Shown in pieces: positions 1 through 8,398 of a stretch of 64,000 bases of DNA. The number at the start of each line of letters is the position of its first letter. The stretch's first letter is position 1. Made by a program: the position numbers and the translations under genes. A model generated the notes under the pieces. That model was not told the origin of the DNA. It searched no databases and saw only the letters and a list, made by a program, of their open reading frames with translations. This DNA is from an uncultured Acetatifactor sp. (lineage in GTDB: Bacteria; Bacillota; Clostridia; Lachnospirales; Lachnospiraceae), in NCBI GenBank assembly GCA_910578815.1, contig CAJTSE010000002.1:62001-126000 (forward strand), written 5' to 3'.

Positions 1-1052
1 GCCCACAGATAACCGAACCAGGCGTCGGAGGTGCTGTCCTCGTTCCATGCCCTGACCTCGTTTCTGGTTTCCAGGGAATAGCTCTCTCTGATTACGTTAT
101 CCAGACTTACCCAGTCATAAAGATTTGTACTACGGCCTCCGGTAATATGAGTACCCAGCACATAATAAACTCCGTCCAGATCCTTAAAAATAGAAGGGTC
201 ATGGCAGGTAATCTGCTTGTTCTGCGCCTTATCCTCCGGAGCCACCACCCAGTGCTCACCGCTAAAGCTAAACTCCATCACGGTACGAATCATGACCTCC
301 TGCCCCGCATATTCAAATTTCACATAGGGACGCAGAGTAACACTGTCCTTGTCCGCTGCCTGCACGGGCAGAACTTCTCCTGCCATACAGAGAGCCAACA
401 GCAGGGCCAGCGCTCCGGCCGCTCCGCCTTTTCCGTTCCCGCCGCCTTTTCTCTTTCCTGCATTTTTGCCGTTCCCGCCGGAAGCGGATTTTTTCCGCAG
501 GATCAAAATCACCGACACTGCCAGCAGTAAAATGACCGCTGCTGCCACGCCAATTATGATTCCGGTTTTCGTATTCCCGCCTGTCTGGTCTTCCCTGCCG
601 GCAGACGTGCCCGTATTTTCCCCCGAATCTGCGGAGGCCGCCGTGCCCGTATTCTCTGCTCCGGCCTGCGCCAGCAACGTCTCGTCCCCCACCAGCACCC
701 CGGAGAGGGTAACGGACTCCCCGGCCGGTATATCGGGAAAAGAAGCCGGCATCCCGTCTGCGGACGCCGGAAGCAAGCCCTCGGTATTGCTGTAGGTAAA
801 CTCTGCCCCTTTAACGGACGCCAGGGACTTCCCGTTGACAATGGTCAGCGTATAATGGATCTCTTCCCCCGCCTCATAGGAGGCTTTGTCGGTAGCCAGC
901 GTAACGGTAATCCCTTCCTCGGACACCTCTTTCACCACTCCCTGGGGCTGCTCTGCGGCAGCGGCAGCGCCCAAAGGCATGGCAGTCAGTGCCGCCAGGC
1001 AGGCCGCCGCCAGCAGGCCGTGCTTCCATTTATTTTTTCCCTTCTTTTCCAT
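1..1052 (-). CDS. GH43-family glycosidase, membrane-associated, 3' end outside window
   Basis: About 350 codons are visible; the gene runs off the left edge. Seen in order: an N-terminal signal-like segment (LLAAACLAALTAMPLGAAAA), a beta-rich domain resembling cell-surface DUF11/COG1361 repeats, a transmembrane helix near residues 157-184 followed by RKK and a Gly/Lys-rich linker, a second hydrophobic stretch near 212-232 ending AxA-like, then the start of a GH43 beta-propeller with HDPSIF (putative catalytic base Asp about 285). GH43 enzymes cleave arabinan or xylan-type substrates; the exact substrate is not readable here. The start is uncertain: ATGs at 1052, 1064 and 1088 are in frame and none has a strong ribosome binding site. 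It follows the second GH43 gene by about 15-50 bases and is probably cotranscribed. Two signal-like segments in one protein are odd. Confidence 0.8.
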   Translation of the reverse strand, partial: MEKKGKNKWKHGLLAAACLAALTAMPLGAAAAAEQPQGVVKEVSEEGITVTLATDKASYEAGEEIHYTLTIVNGKSLASVKGAEFTYSNTEGLLPASADGMPASFPDIPAGESVTLSGVLVGDETLLAQAGAENTGTAASADSGENTGTSAGREDQTGGNTKTGIIIGVAAAVILLLAVSVILILRKKSASGGNGKNAGKRKGGGNGKGGAAGALALLLALCMAGEVLPVQAADKDSVTLRPYVKFEYAGQEVMIRTVMEFSFSGEHWVVAPEDKAQNKQITCHDPSIFKDLDGVYYVLGTHITGGRSTNLYDWVSLDNVIRESYSLETRNEVRAWNEDSTSDAWFGYLW

Positions 1053-1102
1053 CCTAATCCCATCCATCCCAATCCCATACCTTTCCATGAGCTTAGTCAT
1101 CA

Positions 1103-2104
1103 TCAGAACTGAATATTATTTTTTATGTCAAACATCGGACAGCCCTTTTCGTCCCAGTCTACCTTCATCGCCATAGCATGTCTGTTGGGATCATAAAGGG
1201 GATCCCCCTCGATCTCAAGATAGGTTCTGGCATGATAGACACAAACCGTCGTACCGTCCTCCAGGGTAGTAAAGCTGTTGTGCCCCGGCCCGTATATCCC
1301 ATACTCTCTGCTGCTTCTTAACACGGGCTGACGCTCCTTTTTCCAGGCTCTCGGATCCAGCACGTCCTCATCCTCCCCTATGCTCAGCATGCCCATGCAG
1401 TATACCTCTCCCGTGGCACTGGCCGAATAGGTCAGGAAAATCCTGCCGTTCTTTTTGATCACGGCCGGCCCTTCGTTGACCCAGATGTCCCTTCTCTCCC
1501 AGTCATAATCAGGTGTGGTCAGCAGCACCTGCGCCGTGGCCAGCTTTGTCGGCGTTTCCATCCTGGCAATATAAAGGTTGGAGATCTGTATCCCCACGCT
1601 GACCTTTTCCGCCCAGACATAGTACAACTCTCCCTTTTGTTCAAAGATCGTGGCATCCAGGGAAAAGGCTTCAAAGGAATAAATATCATCATCGGATCTT
1701 TGGATTTTCCCCATTTCCTTCCAAGTATCCCGAAGGGGGTCCTGTCCCTGACATTCCAGCACATATGGCCGGATGGCCCATTTATCCTCCACCGCTCCCG
1801 CAGCAAAGTAAATGTACCACTTACCCTTAAGGTAATGCAGCTCCGGGGCCCAGACGTGCATGGACATAATGCCCGTCTCATGACACCGCCAGACGGTGAC
1901 TTCTTCCGCATCTCTTAAACCCGCCAAAGTATCCGCTCTTCTCAAAATAATTCTGTCGTACGCGGGTACGGACGCAGTGAAATAATAGCTGCCGTCCGTA
2001 TGCCGATAAACGTATGGATCTGCCCTCTGCTCAATGAACGCCTGATTATAGGCCGTGAGCTTTCCGTTTCTCTTTTTTTCCTGTTTCAGCTGCTCTGTAC
2101 TCAT
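1103..2104 (-). CDS. GH43 glycoside hydrolase (arabinofuranosidase/xylosidase type)
   Basis: A 333-residue protein without a signal peptide, so probably cytoplasmic. It matches the five-bladed GH43 propeller pattern: ADPYVYR with candidate base Asp29, WAPELHY, SLDATIF with the pKa-modulating Asp, and WVNEGPAVI with the candidate acid Glu. Related COG3940 proteins are annotated as beta-xylosidase or alpha-arabinofuranosidase, so it likely trims imported oligosaccharides. The start at 2104 is chosen because AGGGAGG lies about 8 bases upstream; an in-frame ATG at 2164 has no ribosome binding site and falls in repeat-rich spacer. It sits between a lipoprotein gene and the truncated GH43 gene and is most likely the penultimate gene visible in the glycan operon. 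Substrate is an inference. Confidence 0.88.
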   Translation of the reverse strand: MSTEQLKQEKKRNGKLTAYNQAFIEQRADPYVYRHTDGSYYFTASVPAYDRIILRRADTLAGLRDAEEVTVWRCHETGIMSMHVWAPELHYLKGKWYIYFAAGAVEDKWAIRPYVLECQGQDPLRDTWKEMGKIQRSDDDIYSFEAFSLDATIFEQKGELYYVWAEKVSVGIQISNLYIARMETPTKLATAQVLLTTPDYDWERRDIWVNEGPAVIKKNGRIFLTYSASATGEVYCMGMLSIGEDEDVLDPRAWKKERQPVLRSSREYGIYGPGHNSFTTLEDGTTVCVYHARTYLEIEGDPLYDPNRHAMAMKVDWDEKGCPMFDIKNNIQF

Positions 2105-2229
2105 GTTATACCCTCCCTGTCCGCCTGTGGCAGCACTGATTTCAATTTCCGGGAACATACTCACGTGTAATACGATGTAAGCACCCCTCCATGGGCATTT
2201 TAATATGTGCAGTCCCGACTGTCAATTTC

Positions 2230-2487
2230 TGCCTTTTACAGAGCGGGAAACGTCTCCTGCCCTGTAAAAGACACCCCGGATCGCGGACCTGCGCAATCCG
2301 GGGGTATCCTGCCATATCGACTATGTCGGCAGTGCCGACTTTGCCGGCACGAACCAATCCCATGGAACTAAAGTTCCAGAAAGAATCGCCGTCCGAAGCG
2401 AACTTGTTCGCTTGGCGATTCTTCGAGGCGAAACTTAGGTTTTTCTTAGGCCAGGTACTTTCTGGCCTTAGAAAACCTTTTCGCCTT
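2230..2487. repeat. Composite palindromic intergenic element A
   Basis: This fills most of the 383-base gap 2105-2487; no gene is seen there. It is a chain of inverted repeats: CTTTTACAG (2233)/CTGTAAAAG (2262); GTCGGCA/TGCCGAC around 2325-2339; GTGCCG (2332)/CGGCAC (2345); GGAACT/AGTTCC (2364-2377); AAGAATCGCC (2381)/GGCGATTCTT (2414) enclosing AAGCGAAC/GTTCGCTT; and an outer GGCGAAA (2427)/TTTCGCC (2479) around AGGTTTTTCTTAGGCCAG (2437) and its imperfect complement (2462). The last hairpin begins right after the stop codon of the upstream lipoprotein gene. Related arrangements occur at 6222-6381, 26507-26617 and 39894-40077. Confidence 0.8.
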
Positions 2488-4497
2488 TTATTCCACGGAC
2501 ATCAGCTCGATGAAAGCCTGCTCTCCGGTAAAGAAGAAGTAGCAGGGAGCATCTGCCGTAAGGGTGGAGGTGATTGTAGCCTTTCCGGTCATCTCGTTGC
2601 CCTTGCGGTCAACGAAAGTGGTATCAATCACGATTTCGCTGCCGTTTCTGGTGAGTACCAGAGTAACGTCCACATCCCTCATAGCATCTTTCCAAGCATT
2701 CCAATCATCCCAGCCGTTCTCAAAAGTTCCTGCATAGCTTGCATCACCCCAGCCGTAAGCGTCTGCACGGACTACCGCATACTCTGCATATCCCTCGTAA
2801 TTATCAGCGGAAGGAACCTTATCGGAAGTGGTCTGGGTGTTGGCAAATACGATTACGTAGTTATGCCAGTTTTCCACACCGCTGGAATAGTTCTTCAGTT
2901 TTACGGTCTTGCTTTCGCCTTCCTTCAGCTCCACGCCGTTGGTGAATTCAGACCACCAGCCAAGACCGAAGGTTGTGGTACCCAGGGTTTCCTTTGCATC
3001 GGGATCAGCCTTAATATCAACGCCGTCTTCCACGGACATCAGCTCTACGTAGCTGCCCTCACAGGTAAAGAGCATGTAGCAGGGATCGTCAGCCGTCATG
3101 GCTGTCTCAACCTTTGCGGTCATCATATTGTCAAGATTATTGTAATCCACATTATGAGCCGTAATGTTCAGAATATTATCCTCTCTCTTGACCTCGATGG
3201 TCACGTCAGCATCCACCATGGATACACTCTTCCAGCTTTCCCAGTTGCCCCAGGTCCAGGTAAACGCACCTGCGTCAATATCACCGTCCGGAGTCCAGCC
3301 AAAAGCATCTGCTCTTACTGCCGCCCATTCCTTGTGGCTGTCGGAAGCAGTATTGGGATCCTTATGAGCCTCGGAAGCCTCATTGGTAAATACCATTACA
3401 TAGTTATGGAACAGCTCCAGTCCACTGGAGAAGTTATTCAGCTTGAATACTCTGGTAACACCGTTGGGGATCTCATAGGCAGAAGTCCAGTCACTCCACC
3501 AGCCTGCGTTCAGATCCGTGTTGCCAATGGTCTCCAGTGCGTTTTCGTCAACGCTAACCTCTACCACTCTCTCAGGAGGATTATAGGCAACGGTAGGATC
3601 GCCAGCTTCATAAAGAGTCTTTACCTGACCCGGTGTGAGGACGGTGTCAAAGATATACAGCTCGTCAAACGCACCCTTCAGCATAGCGTCCCAGTAGTTT
3701 ACGCCCAGCAGGAAATCGAAATTATCGGAAGGTGTCATGGTACCGCTGATAATATTCACAGGCTTTGCGTCAGATACGCACTCGCCGTTTACATACAGAT
3801 CCGGATTGATAAACTGACCGTCCTCACTCTTTTTGGAGGGGTCAACCACCAGCGTAATGTTGATCCACTGATTCAAGTGAGTATCTGCGGTTTCAGGATA
3901 CCACTGAGGCCAGGGAGAGCCTTCTGCATTCTGGTCATAGGACCAGATACAGGGGAACTCCGAAGATCCGGACCAATCCGCCCAGGTAATGTTCAGATAA
4001 TGCTGGCCGCCGGTAGCGTCACCATGCACGTCAGGACCAAACTGGGTGGTAGGCATGTAATTTGCGTTTCTGTTTGCATACATCCAGAAAGAAAGGGAAT
4101 AGGTATCGCCTACGCCGTTCACGTCATCCAGCCTCAGGCCATAGGTACCGTCAATATAAGCTGCTTCGCCCTTTACGCCGGGGATAAAGGCCACTTCCTT
4201 ACCCGCAGGCTCGATCACCTCGCCGGTACCCTTTCTGGTGGTAGTAATCCCTGCGGCACCGTCCGCCTGGTCAAAGGAATAATAATACTTCGCTTCAGGA
4301 AGCTCTTCCGACTGAGCGGGCTCCTGCTCACTGGGCTCCGGAGTTGTTTCCGGGGTAGATTCCGGAACAGACTCCGGACTTGATTCCTGGATCTGGTCTG
4401 TACTGCCGGAAGCGCCCTGGTCATTGTTGCCGCAGGCAGACAGCATGGTAGCCGTCATGGCAGTGCAGAGAAGAAATGCCAAAATCTTCTTTTTCAT
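2488..4497 (-). CDS. LamG-type lipoprotein with two tandem C-terminal repeats
   Basis: A 669-residue predicted lipoprotein. Lipobox LSAC has Cys22, followed by a Ser/Glu/Pro-rich linker to about residue 70. Residues about 75-310 look like a LamG/concanavalin-like jelly roll (YYSFDQADGAAG, LSFWMYANRN, GAFDELYIFDTVLTPGQV). Residues about 330-500 and 505-669 are two copies of one module of about 165 residues, each with GWWS, LKN(F/Y)SSG, HNYV(M/I)VF, W..W near the middle and an (V/I)ELMSVE end. The modules probably bind carbohydrate, which is an inference. It follows the solute-binding protein gene and precedes the GH43 genes, so it likely captures glycan on the cell surface. The start has GGAGG 6-7 bases upstream. 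Confidence 0.85.
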   Translation of the reverse strand: MKKKILAFLLCTAMTATMLSACGNNDQGASGSTDQIQESSPESVPESTPETTPEPSEQEPAQSEELPEAKYYYSFDQADGAAGITTTRKGTGEVIEPAGKEVAFIPGVKGEAAYIDGTYGLRLDDVNGVGDTYSLSFWMYANRNANYMPTTQFGPDVHGDATGGQHYLNITWADWSGSSEFPCIWSYDQNAEGSPWPQWYPETADTHLNQWINITLVVDPSKKSEDGQFINPDLYVNGECVSDAKPVNIISGTMTPSDNFDFLLGVNYWDAMLKGAFDELYIFDTVLTPGQVKTLYEAGDPTVAYNPPERVVEVSVDENALETIGNTDLNAGWWSDWTSAYEIPNGVTRVFKLNNFSSGLELFHNYVMVFTNEASEAHKDPNTASDSHKEWAAVRADAFGWTPDGDIDAGAFTWTWGNWESWKSVSMVDADVTIEVKREDNILNITAHNVDYNNLDNMMTAKVETAMTADDPCYMLFTCEGSYVELMSVEDGVDIKADPDAKETLGTTTFGLGWWSEFTNGVELKEGESKTVKLKNYSSGVENWHNYVIVFANTQTTSDKVPSADNYEGYAEYAVVRADAYGWGDASYAGTFENGWDDWNAWKDAMRDVDVTLVLTRNGSEIVIDTTFVDRKGNEMTGKATITSTLTADAPCYFFFTGEQAFIELMSVE

Positions 4498-4531
4498 GTC
4501 AATCCTCCATTTTCATTTTGATTTATAGTTA

Positions 4532-4551
4532 CGGGGAGGGATACCTCCCCG
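4532..4551. repeat. Intercistronic hairpin between two lipoprotein genes
   Basis: CGGGGAGG and CCTCCCCG are perfect arms around a 4-base centre, between the solute-binding protein stop and the LamG lipoprotein start. No T-run follows on the minus strand, so it is more likely an mRNA stabilising or processing hairpin than a full terminator. That role is an inference. Confidence 0.5.
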
Positions 4552-4590
4552 CCGCTATTGATACCTGTAGCGGAATCCTGCTTCACCCGC

Positions 4591-6129
4591 TTATTGTAAA
4601 AACGAGTCCACTACCGCCTGATACTTGGCCAGCTCATCCTCGGAAAGAACATCATATCCGCCGGGGCCGAAGTAGGAGATCATCGCCTCCGCATGGTAAT
4701 AATTTGCCTGCCTGGTAGCTTCATCCACATAGTCCGCCGCCTTGGCGCTGCCGTTATCTACCAGATCATGAATGCCGATCTTGTTGAAATACTGGTCGCA
4801 GAAGTTCCAATAGCCGGCAATGTTATACCAGCCGTAAGGAACAGGCCTGGTCACACTTGCAAAATAATCGTCCCAATAAGACTTGCGATCATCCTGAGGG
4901 AACAGGGACTTATAGCCCTCCCACACCTCTTCATCCAAAGTTATGGGCATAGGCATCTGCGCATTCTTTAAAGGCATCCCCGATTCGTTGGTGATGCTGG
5001 TATCTTTATAGATTTCCAGCCTTGCCTTCCAGCCGTCGATCCCCCAGCCCATGAATTTCAAGAGCAGATATGCCTCGTAAGGATACTTACAGGAGGTGGA
5101 TACACCGCCCATGTACATGGTGGAGATGACATTATGCTCTTTCTCGTCAATGACGTTTGGTGTCACATAGGGAACGATGTCCAGGCCGTACTGCTCCTGA
5201 TACCCTTCCTGGCCCCACAGGTTCTGGTAAGTCCAGAAGCCCTCGGAGAACACCGCCACACGGCCGGTAGCGCCAAACCAGGTATTCCAGTTGCCGGACC
5301 ATGCCTCCATCTCTGCCGTGTCCTGCTGGGGAGCAACATAACCTGCAAGCTTTAAGTCTGAAAATTCCTGCTCTCCCACTGCCCAATAGGACAGGTCAAA
5401 ATCCGTGCCGTCATAGCCAAACTCACCCTTTAAGGCTCTCTCTTCAGGGGAGCAGGCAGCAATTCCGTAAAGGGAATCCAGCCTGTTATAATATCCCAAT
5501 CCATAGTACTTCATGCCGGTACGCTCGTCCTTTGTGGCAGCCTTGATGAGATCAATCATCTCAGCCCAGGTCCAGTCGGTTCTGGGCATTTCCAGATTCA
5601 GGGTCTTGATTACGTTCCTGTCAATGAAGATTGCGCTTGGCCAGTACACCATGGGCATGGCAAATCTAGCACTGGTGTCAAAGCACCCGATTCCGTATTC
5701 TTCAATGGTAGCCATCAGATTCTTGTTTTCCGGGTCCGCGTTATAGTACTCGGAAATGTCCGCCCAGTACATATTTGCCAGAGCAGTATCGGAATCCGTA
5801 CCCTCAAACACATCGGGAAAAGTTCCCGCAGCAGCCGCGTTGGAAAGATCCGTACTCATATCCTCGATCACCCTGTGCTCCACCTTAATATTGGGGTAGA
5901 TCTCCATGAACTTCTCCGCAAGATAGTCAATGGTGGTCGGATCCTCATAATGCCAGAAGGTCAGGGTAATATCGTCCGTGGTTACACCGTTTGCACCTGC
6001 CTGGCCCTCATTACCTCCGTTCCCTTCTCCGCCGCCGTTCCCGCCGTCTCCCGCGTTCCCGTTGCCGCAGGCCGCCAGTCCAAAGACCATGGAACAGGCC
6101 AGCAGCAGACTCAAAATCTTCTTTTTCAT
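4591..6129 (-). CDS. Carbohydrate ABC transporter solute-binding lipoprotein
   Basis: A 512-residue family 1 extracellular sugar-binding lipoprotein. The signal ends LAAC (lipobox Cys at residue 21), then a Gly/Asn-rich linker. The mature part has typical features: ITLTFWHYEDPTT near the N-terminus, (F)PDVFEG, and WTWAEMIDLIKAAT. It would present an oligosaccharide to the permease pair encoded just upstream. The start at 6129 (ATG) has GGAGG 7 bases upstream; a GTG directly before it at 6132 is also possible. It is separated from the permease gene by palindromic element E. No ATPase is in the locus, so a shared MsmK-type ATPase elsewhere is presumed. Confidence 0.92.
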   Translation of the reverse strand: MKKKILSLLLACSMVFGLAACGNGNAGDGGNGGGEGNGGNEGQAGANGVTTDDITLTFWHYEDPTTIDYLAEKFMEIYPNIKVEHRVIEDMSTDLSNAAAAGTFPDVFEGTDSDTALANMYWADISEYYNADPENKNLMATIEEYGIGCFDTSARFAMPMVYWPSAIFIDRNVIKTLNLEMPRTDWTWAEMIDLIKAATKDERTGMKYYGLGYYNRLDSLYGIAACSPEERALKGEFGYDGTDFDLSYWAVGEQEFSDLKLAGYVAPQQDTAEMEAWSGNWNTWFGATGRVAVFSEGFWTYQNLWGQEGYQEQYGLDIVPYVTPNVIDEKEHNVISTMYMGGVSTSCKYPYEAYLLLKFMGWGIDGWKARLEIYKDTSITNESGMPLKNAQMPMPITLDEEVWEGYKSLFPQDDRKSYWDDYFASVTRPVPYGWYNIAGYWNFCDQYFNKIGIHDLVDNGSAKAADYVDEATRQANYYHAEAMISYFGPGGYDVLSEDELAKYQAVVDSFLQ

Positions 6130-6221
6130 CACTTATCCTCCTTTTATATTCTCTCAAGGCCCCTCCGGGCCTAAGAAACCACATGATAAGAAACCGCATT
6201 ATAATAATATAGAAACTCTTC

Positions 6222-6381
6222 TCACCCTACTTCCCGGAAGAATGACCGCAGGGCATTCTTCCAGGTGAATAGGTTTCGCTATGCCACTCGCCGGGAAGAA
6301 TCGCACAGCGATTCTTCTGCGTGAAACTTAGAATTTCTTCGTTCATGCCCCCTGGCATGAACGTTAGAAATTCTTTTCACG
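6222..6381. repeat. Composite palindromic intergenic element E
   Basis: Located between the stop of the permease gene and the next solute-binding protein gene. Inverted repeats: GGAAGAATG (6237)/CATTCTTCC (6254); GAAGAATCGC (6295)/GCGATTCTTC (6308); and an outer GCGTGAAA (6319)/TTTCACGC (6375) around GAATTTCTTCGTTCATGCC (6331) and GGCATGAACGTTAGAAATTC (6354). The layout matches element A (GAAGAATCG-type hairpin plus an outer (G)TGAAA or GGCGAAA stem touching the stop codon) but the stem sequences differ in a paired way. Confidence 0.75.
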
Positions 6382-7389
6382 CTATTCCCCTGTGATACCT
6401 GTCCTGTCAATGCTCTCCACAAAGTGCTTCTGCAGGAACAAATACATAATCAGCAGCGGCAGCACGGAAAGGGCGGTAGCCGCCATGCGCACGCACTCGT
6501 TCAAATTAGTAGCCGCGTCTCCCGTTTGTGCCATGGTGTTAAAGCTGGTGTCAAAATTACTCAGCTGCACCACCAGATTCACCCAGAAGCTGTTGGCCGA
6601 CAGCCCCTGGACATACAAGCCTGTCAGGTAGGACTCATTCCAGTACCATACAAAGGAAAACAGGAACACCGTCAAAATGGCCGGTCCCGCGGAAGGAACC
6701 GCTATCTTCACAAAGGACTTGAAGTATCCTGCGCCGTCTATTTGGGCCGCCTCGATCAGCACCTTTGGCACCTGTCTGAAAAACTGATAGAAAATCAGAA
6801 TGAAAATGGCGGAATTTAACCCGTTTCCGAAGATGGCAGGCAAAATAAATGCCCAAAGGGTGCCCACAAGCTTCATATTGTTATACAGCACATAGGTAGG
6901 GATCATGGTAACCTGGCTGGGCAGAATGTAGGAAAAAATCAACAGTCCCAACAGAATCTTTTTCCCCTTAAACTCAAACCGGGCAAAGCCATAGCCCACC
7001 AACATACAAACTGCCACATTGCATAGGGTCGGCACTCCGGCAATCACAACTCCCTTTAAAAGGGAAACCCAGAAATCCATGCTTTTTCCCGCGTCTATGT
7101 AATTCTGCACAAACAGGGTACTGGGAATCCACTTCACTGAGGAATCCAGCAGATCATCTCTGTTCATGAAGCTGGTGCTGAACATGTAAAGGATGGGATA
7201 CAAATACACGAATCCGATACAGATCAGCAGTCCGTAGACAACGATCTGCTTTCCCGCGCCTTCCTTCTCCTTGGTGCCAAAGACAAAACGGTGCAGCTTC
7301 TCTCTGGTAAATTTTTGCTTAATAATCTCCGCTGCCGTCATATGTGCGGTAGCTCCGCTTCTGTCTTGCTTTTTGGATTTTCTTTGCAT
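6382..7389 (-). CDS. Carbohydrate ABC transporter permease (MalG/CUT1 type)
   Basis: A 335-residue inner-membrane permease with about six transmembrane helices and the cytoplasmic coupling loop EAAQIDGAGYFKSF ending near AVPSAGP, the EAA motif that docks the ATPase. It pairs with the MalF-type protein encoded just upstream to import a sugar presented by the lipoprotein at 4591. The start at 7389 has AAAGGAGGGG about 8 bases upstream, which gives a 71-base overlap with the preceding gene. An alternative Met at residue 17 would still overlap. Both reading frames are rich in Lys/Arg in the overlap. Confidence 0.92.
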   Translation of the reverse strand: MQRKSKKQDRSGATAHMTAAEIIKQKFTREKLHRFVFGTKEKEGAGKQIVVYGLLICIGFVYLYPILYMFSTSFMNRDDLLDSSVKWIPSTLFVQNYIDAGKSMDFWVSLLKGVVIAGVPTLCNVAVCMLVGYGFARFEFKGKKILLGLLIFSYILPSQVTMIPTYVLYNNMKLVGTLWAFILPAIFGNGLNSAIFILIFYQFFRQVPKVLIEAAQIDGAGYFKSFVKIAVPSAGPAILTVFLFSFVWYWNESYLTGLYVQGLSANSFWVNLVVQLSNFDTSFNTMAQTGDAATNLNECVRMAATALSVLPLLIMYLFLQKHFVESIDRTGITGE

Positions 7390-8368
7390 TTCGGATTCCC
7401 CTCCTTTCTATTCTCCTGACTGTTCTTGCTTCTTTCTTCAGTTCCCGCTTGTGGCGCTTTACCTGCCTGTCATAAACGTCCTTTCTAGATCCTAACAGCA
7501 GGAAGAATAACAGGACAATCAGGGTTACGACCAGAGAATACATCCAGGCCATGGCCGAAGCATACCCGTATCCCTTTTCCTTCGTACCGGAAAACATGGC
7601 TGACTTAATCATGGTAATCAGCGAGTTCTGCTCGTTGCCGGAGAGGAAGATCACGGAATACACTGCGTTCAGCAAAATCATGGGCTTGATCGTGGGAAGC
7701 GTAATCTTCCAAAAGCACTCCCATTTAGAACCGCCGTCGATCTTCGCCGCCTCATACAGCGCCGGGTCAATCTTTTGCAGCGCCGACAGGAAAATCAAAA
7801 TCTGCACTCCCGAATACCACAGGATCATGATCATGTTGGAGAAAAGCTCCCCTATGGATTCCGCCATGCTGTGGGGCAGGAAATTATCCAGCGCCGCCTT
7901 GACGGACTGTATGTTCATGGCGGGAATGGTAGCCGCGCCCTCATCCACCAGCATATTCATCACAGGACCGCTGACGATGATAACCGGCAGGAAAAAGATC
8001 AGCCGGAAAAAACCTCTGCACTTGATGTTGCCGTTCAGCATGATGGCAATCATCAGAGCAAACACCACGATCACGGGAACCTCCACAACAGTCTGCCACA
8101 GGTAAGTCACGATCTGCTGTGGAAACTCCGGGTTTTCCAGCCAGATCTGGGTAAAGTTTCCGATCCCTACAGGGGTAAATTTTGTGCCCAGAGGCGTGAT
8201 CCTGATGTTAAACCACATGTAATAGAAGGATTGGCAGAGGGGATACAGCATAAAGGCCGCCACCCCGATCACCCAGGGAAGCACAAATAGCCATCCGGCC
8301 CTTGCTTCTCGCTTTTCAAGCTTGCCTAGCTTCACCTTCGGTTTTTTTACTTTCTTTTCATTCTTCAT
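7319..8368 (-). CDS. Carbohydrate ABC transporter permease (MalF/CUT1 type)
   Basis: A 349-residue membrane protein with a Lys-rich cytoplasmic N-terminus, about six transmembrane helices and the EAA loop EAAKIDGGSKWECF ending TLPTIKP. It is the first-subunit partner of the permease at 6382. Its C-terminal tail after the last helix (about residue 300) is long and strongly basic, and its last 23 codons overlap the start of the partner gene. It lies 30 bases downstream of the DUF5696 gene, in the same presumed transcript. Substrate is inferred to be an oligosaccharide released by GH43-type enzymes. Confidence 0.92.
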   Translation of the reverse strand: MKNEKKVKKPKVKLGKLEKREARAGWLFVLPWVIGVAAFMLYPLCQSFYYMWFNIRITPLGTKFTPVGIGNFTQIWLENPEFPQQIVTYLWQTVVEVPVIVVFALMIAIMLNGNIKCRGFFRLIFFLPVIIVSGPVMNMLVDEGAATIPAMNIQSVKAALDNFLPHSMAESIGELFSNMIMILWYSGVQILIFLSALQKIDPALYEAAKIDGGSKWECFWKITLPTIKPMILLNAVYSVIFLSGNEQNSLITMIKSAMFSGTKEKGYGYASAMAWMYSLVVTLIVLLFFLLLGSRKDVYDRQVKRHKRELKKEARTVRRIERRGIRNAKKIQKARQKRSYRTYDGSGDY

Positions 8369-8398
8369 ATTAACTCCTATAAAAGAACCTGCTTTTGG

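Noticed and set aside
2191..4383. Very long open frame on the plus strand opposite the LamG lipoprotein gene
   Set aside because: It is antisense to a protein with a signal peptide, lipobox and repeated domains, and its own translation has no domain features or ribosome binding site.
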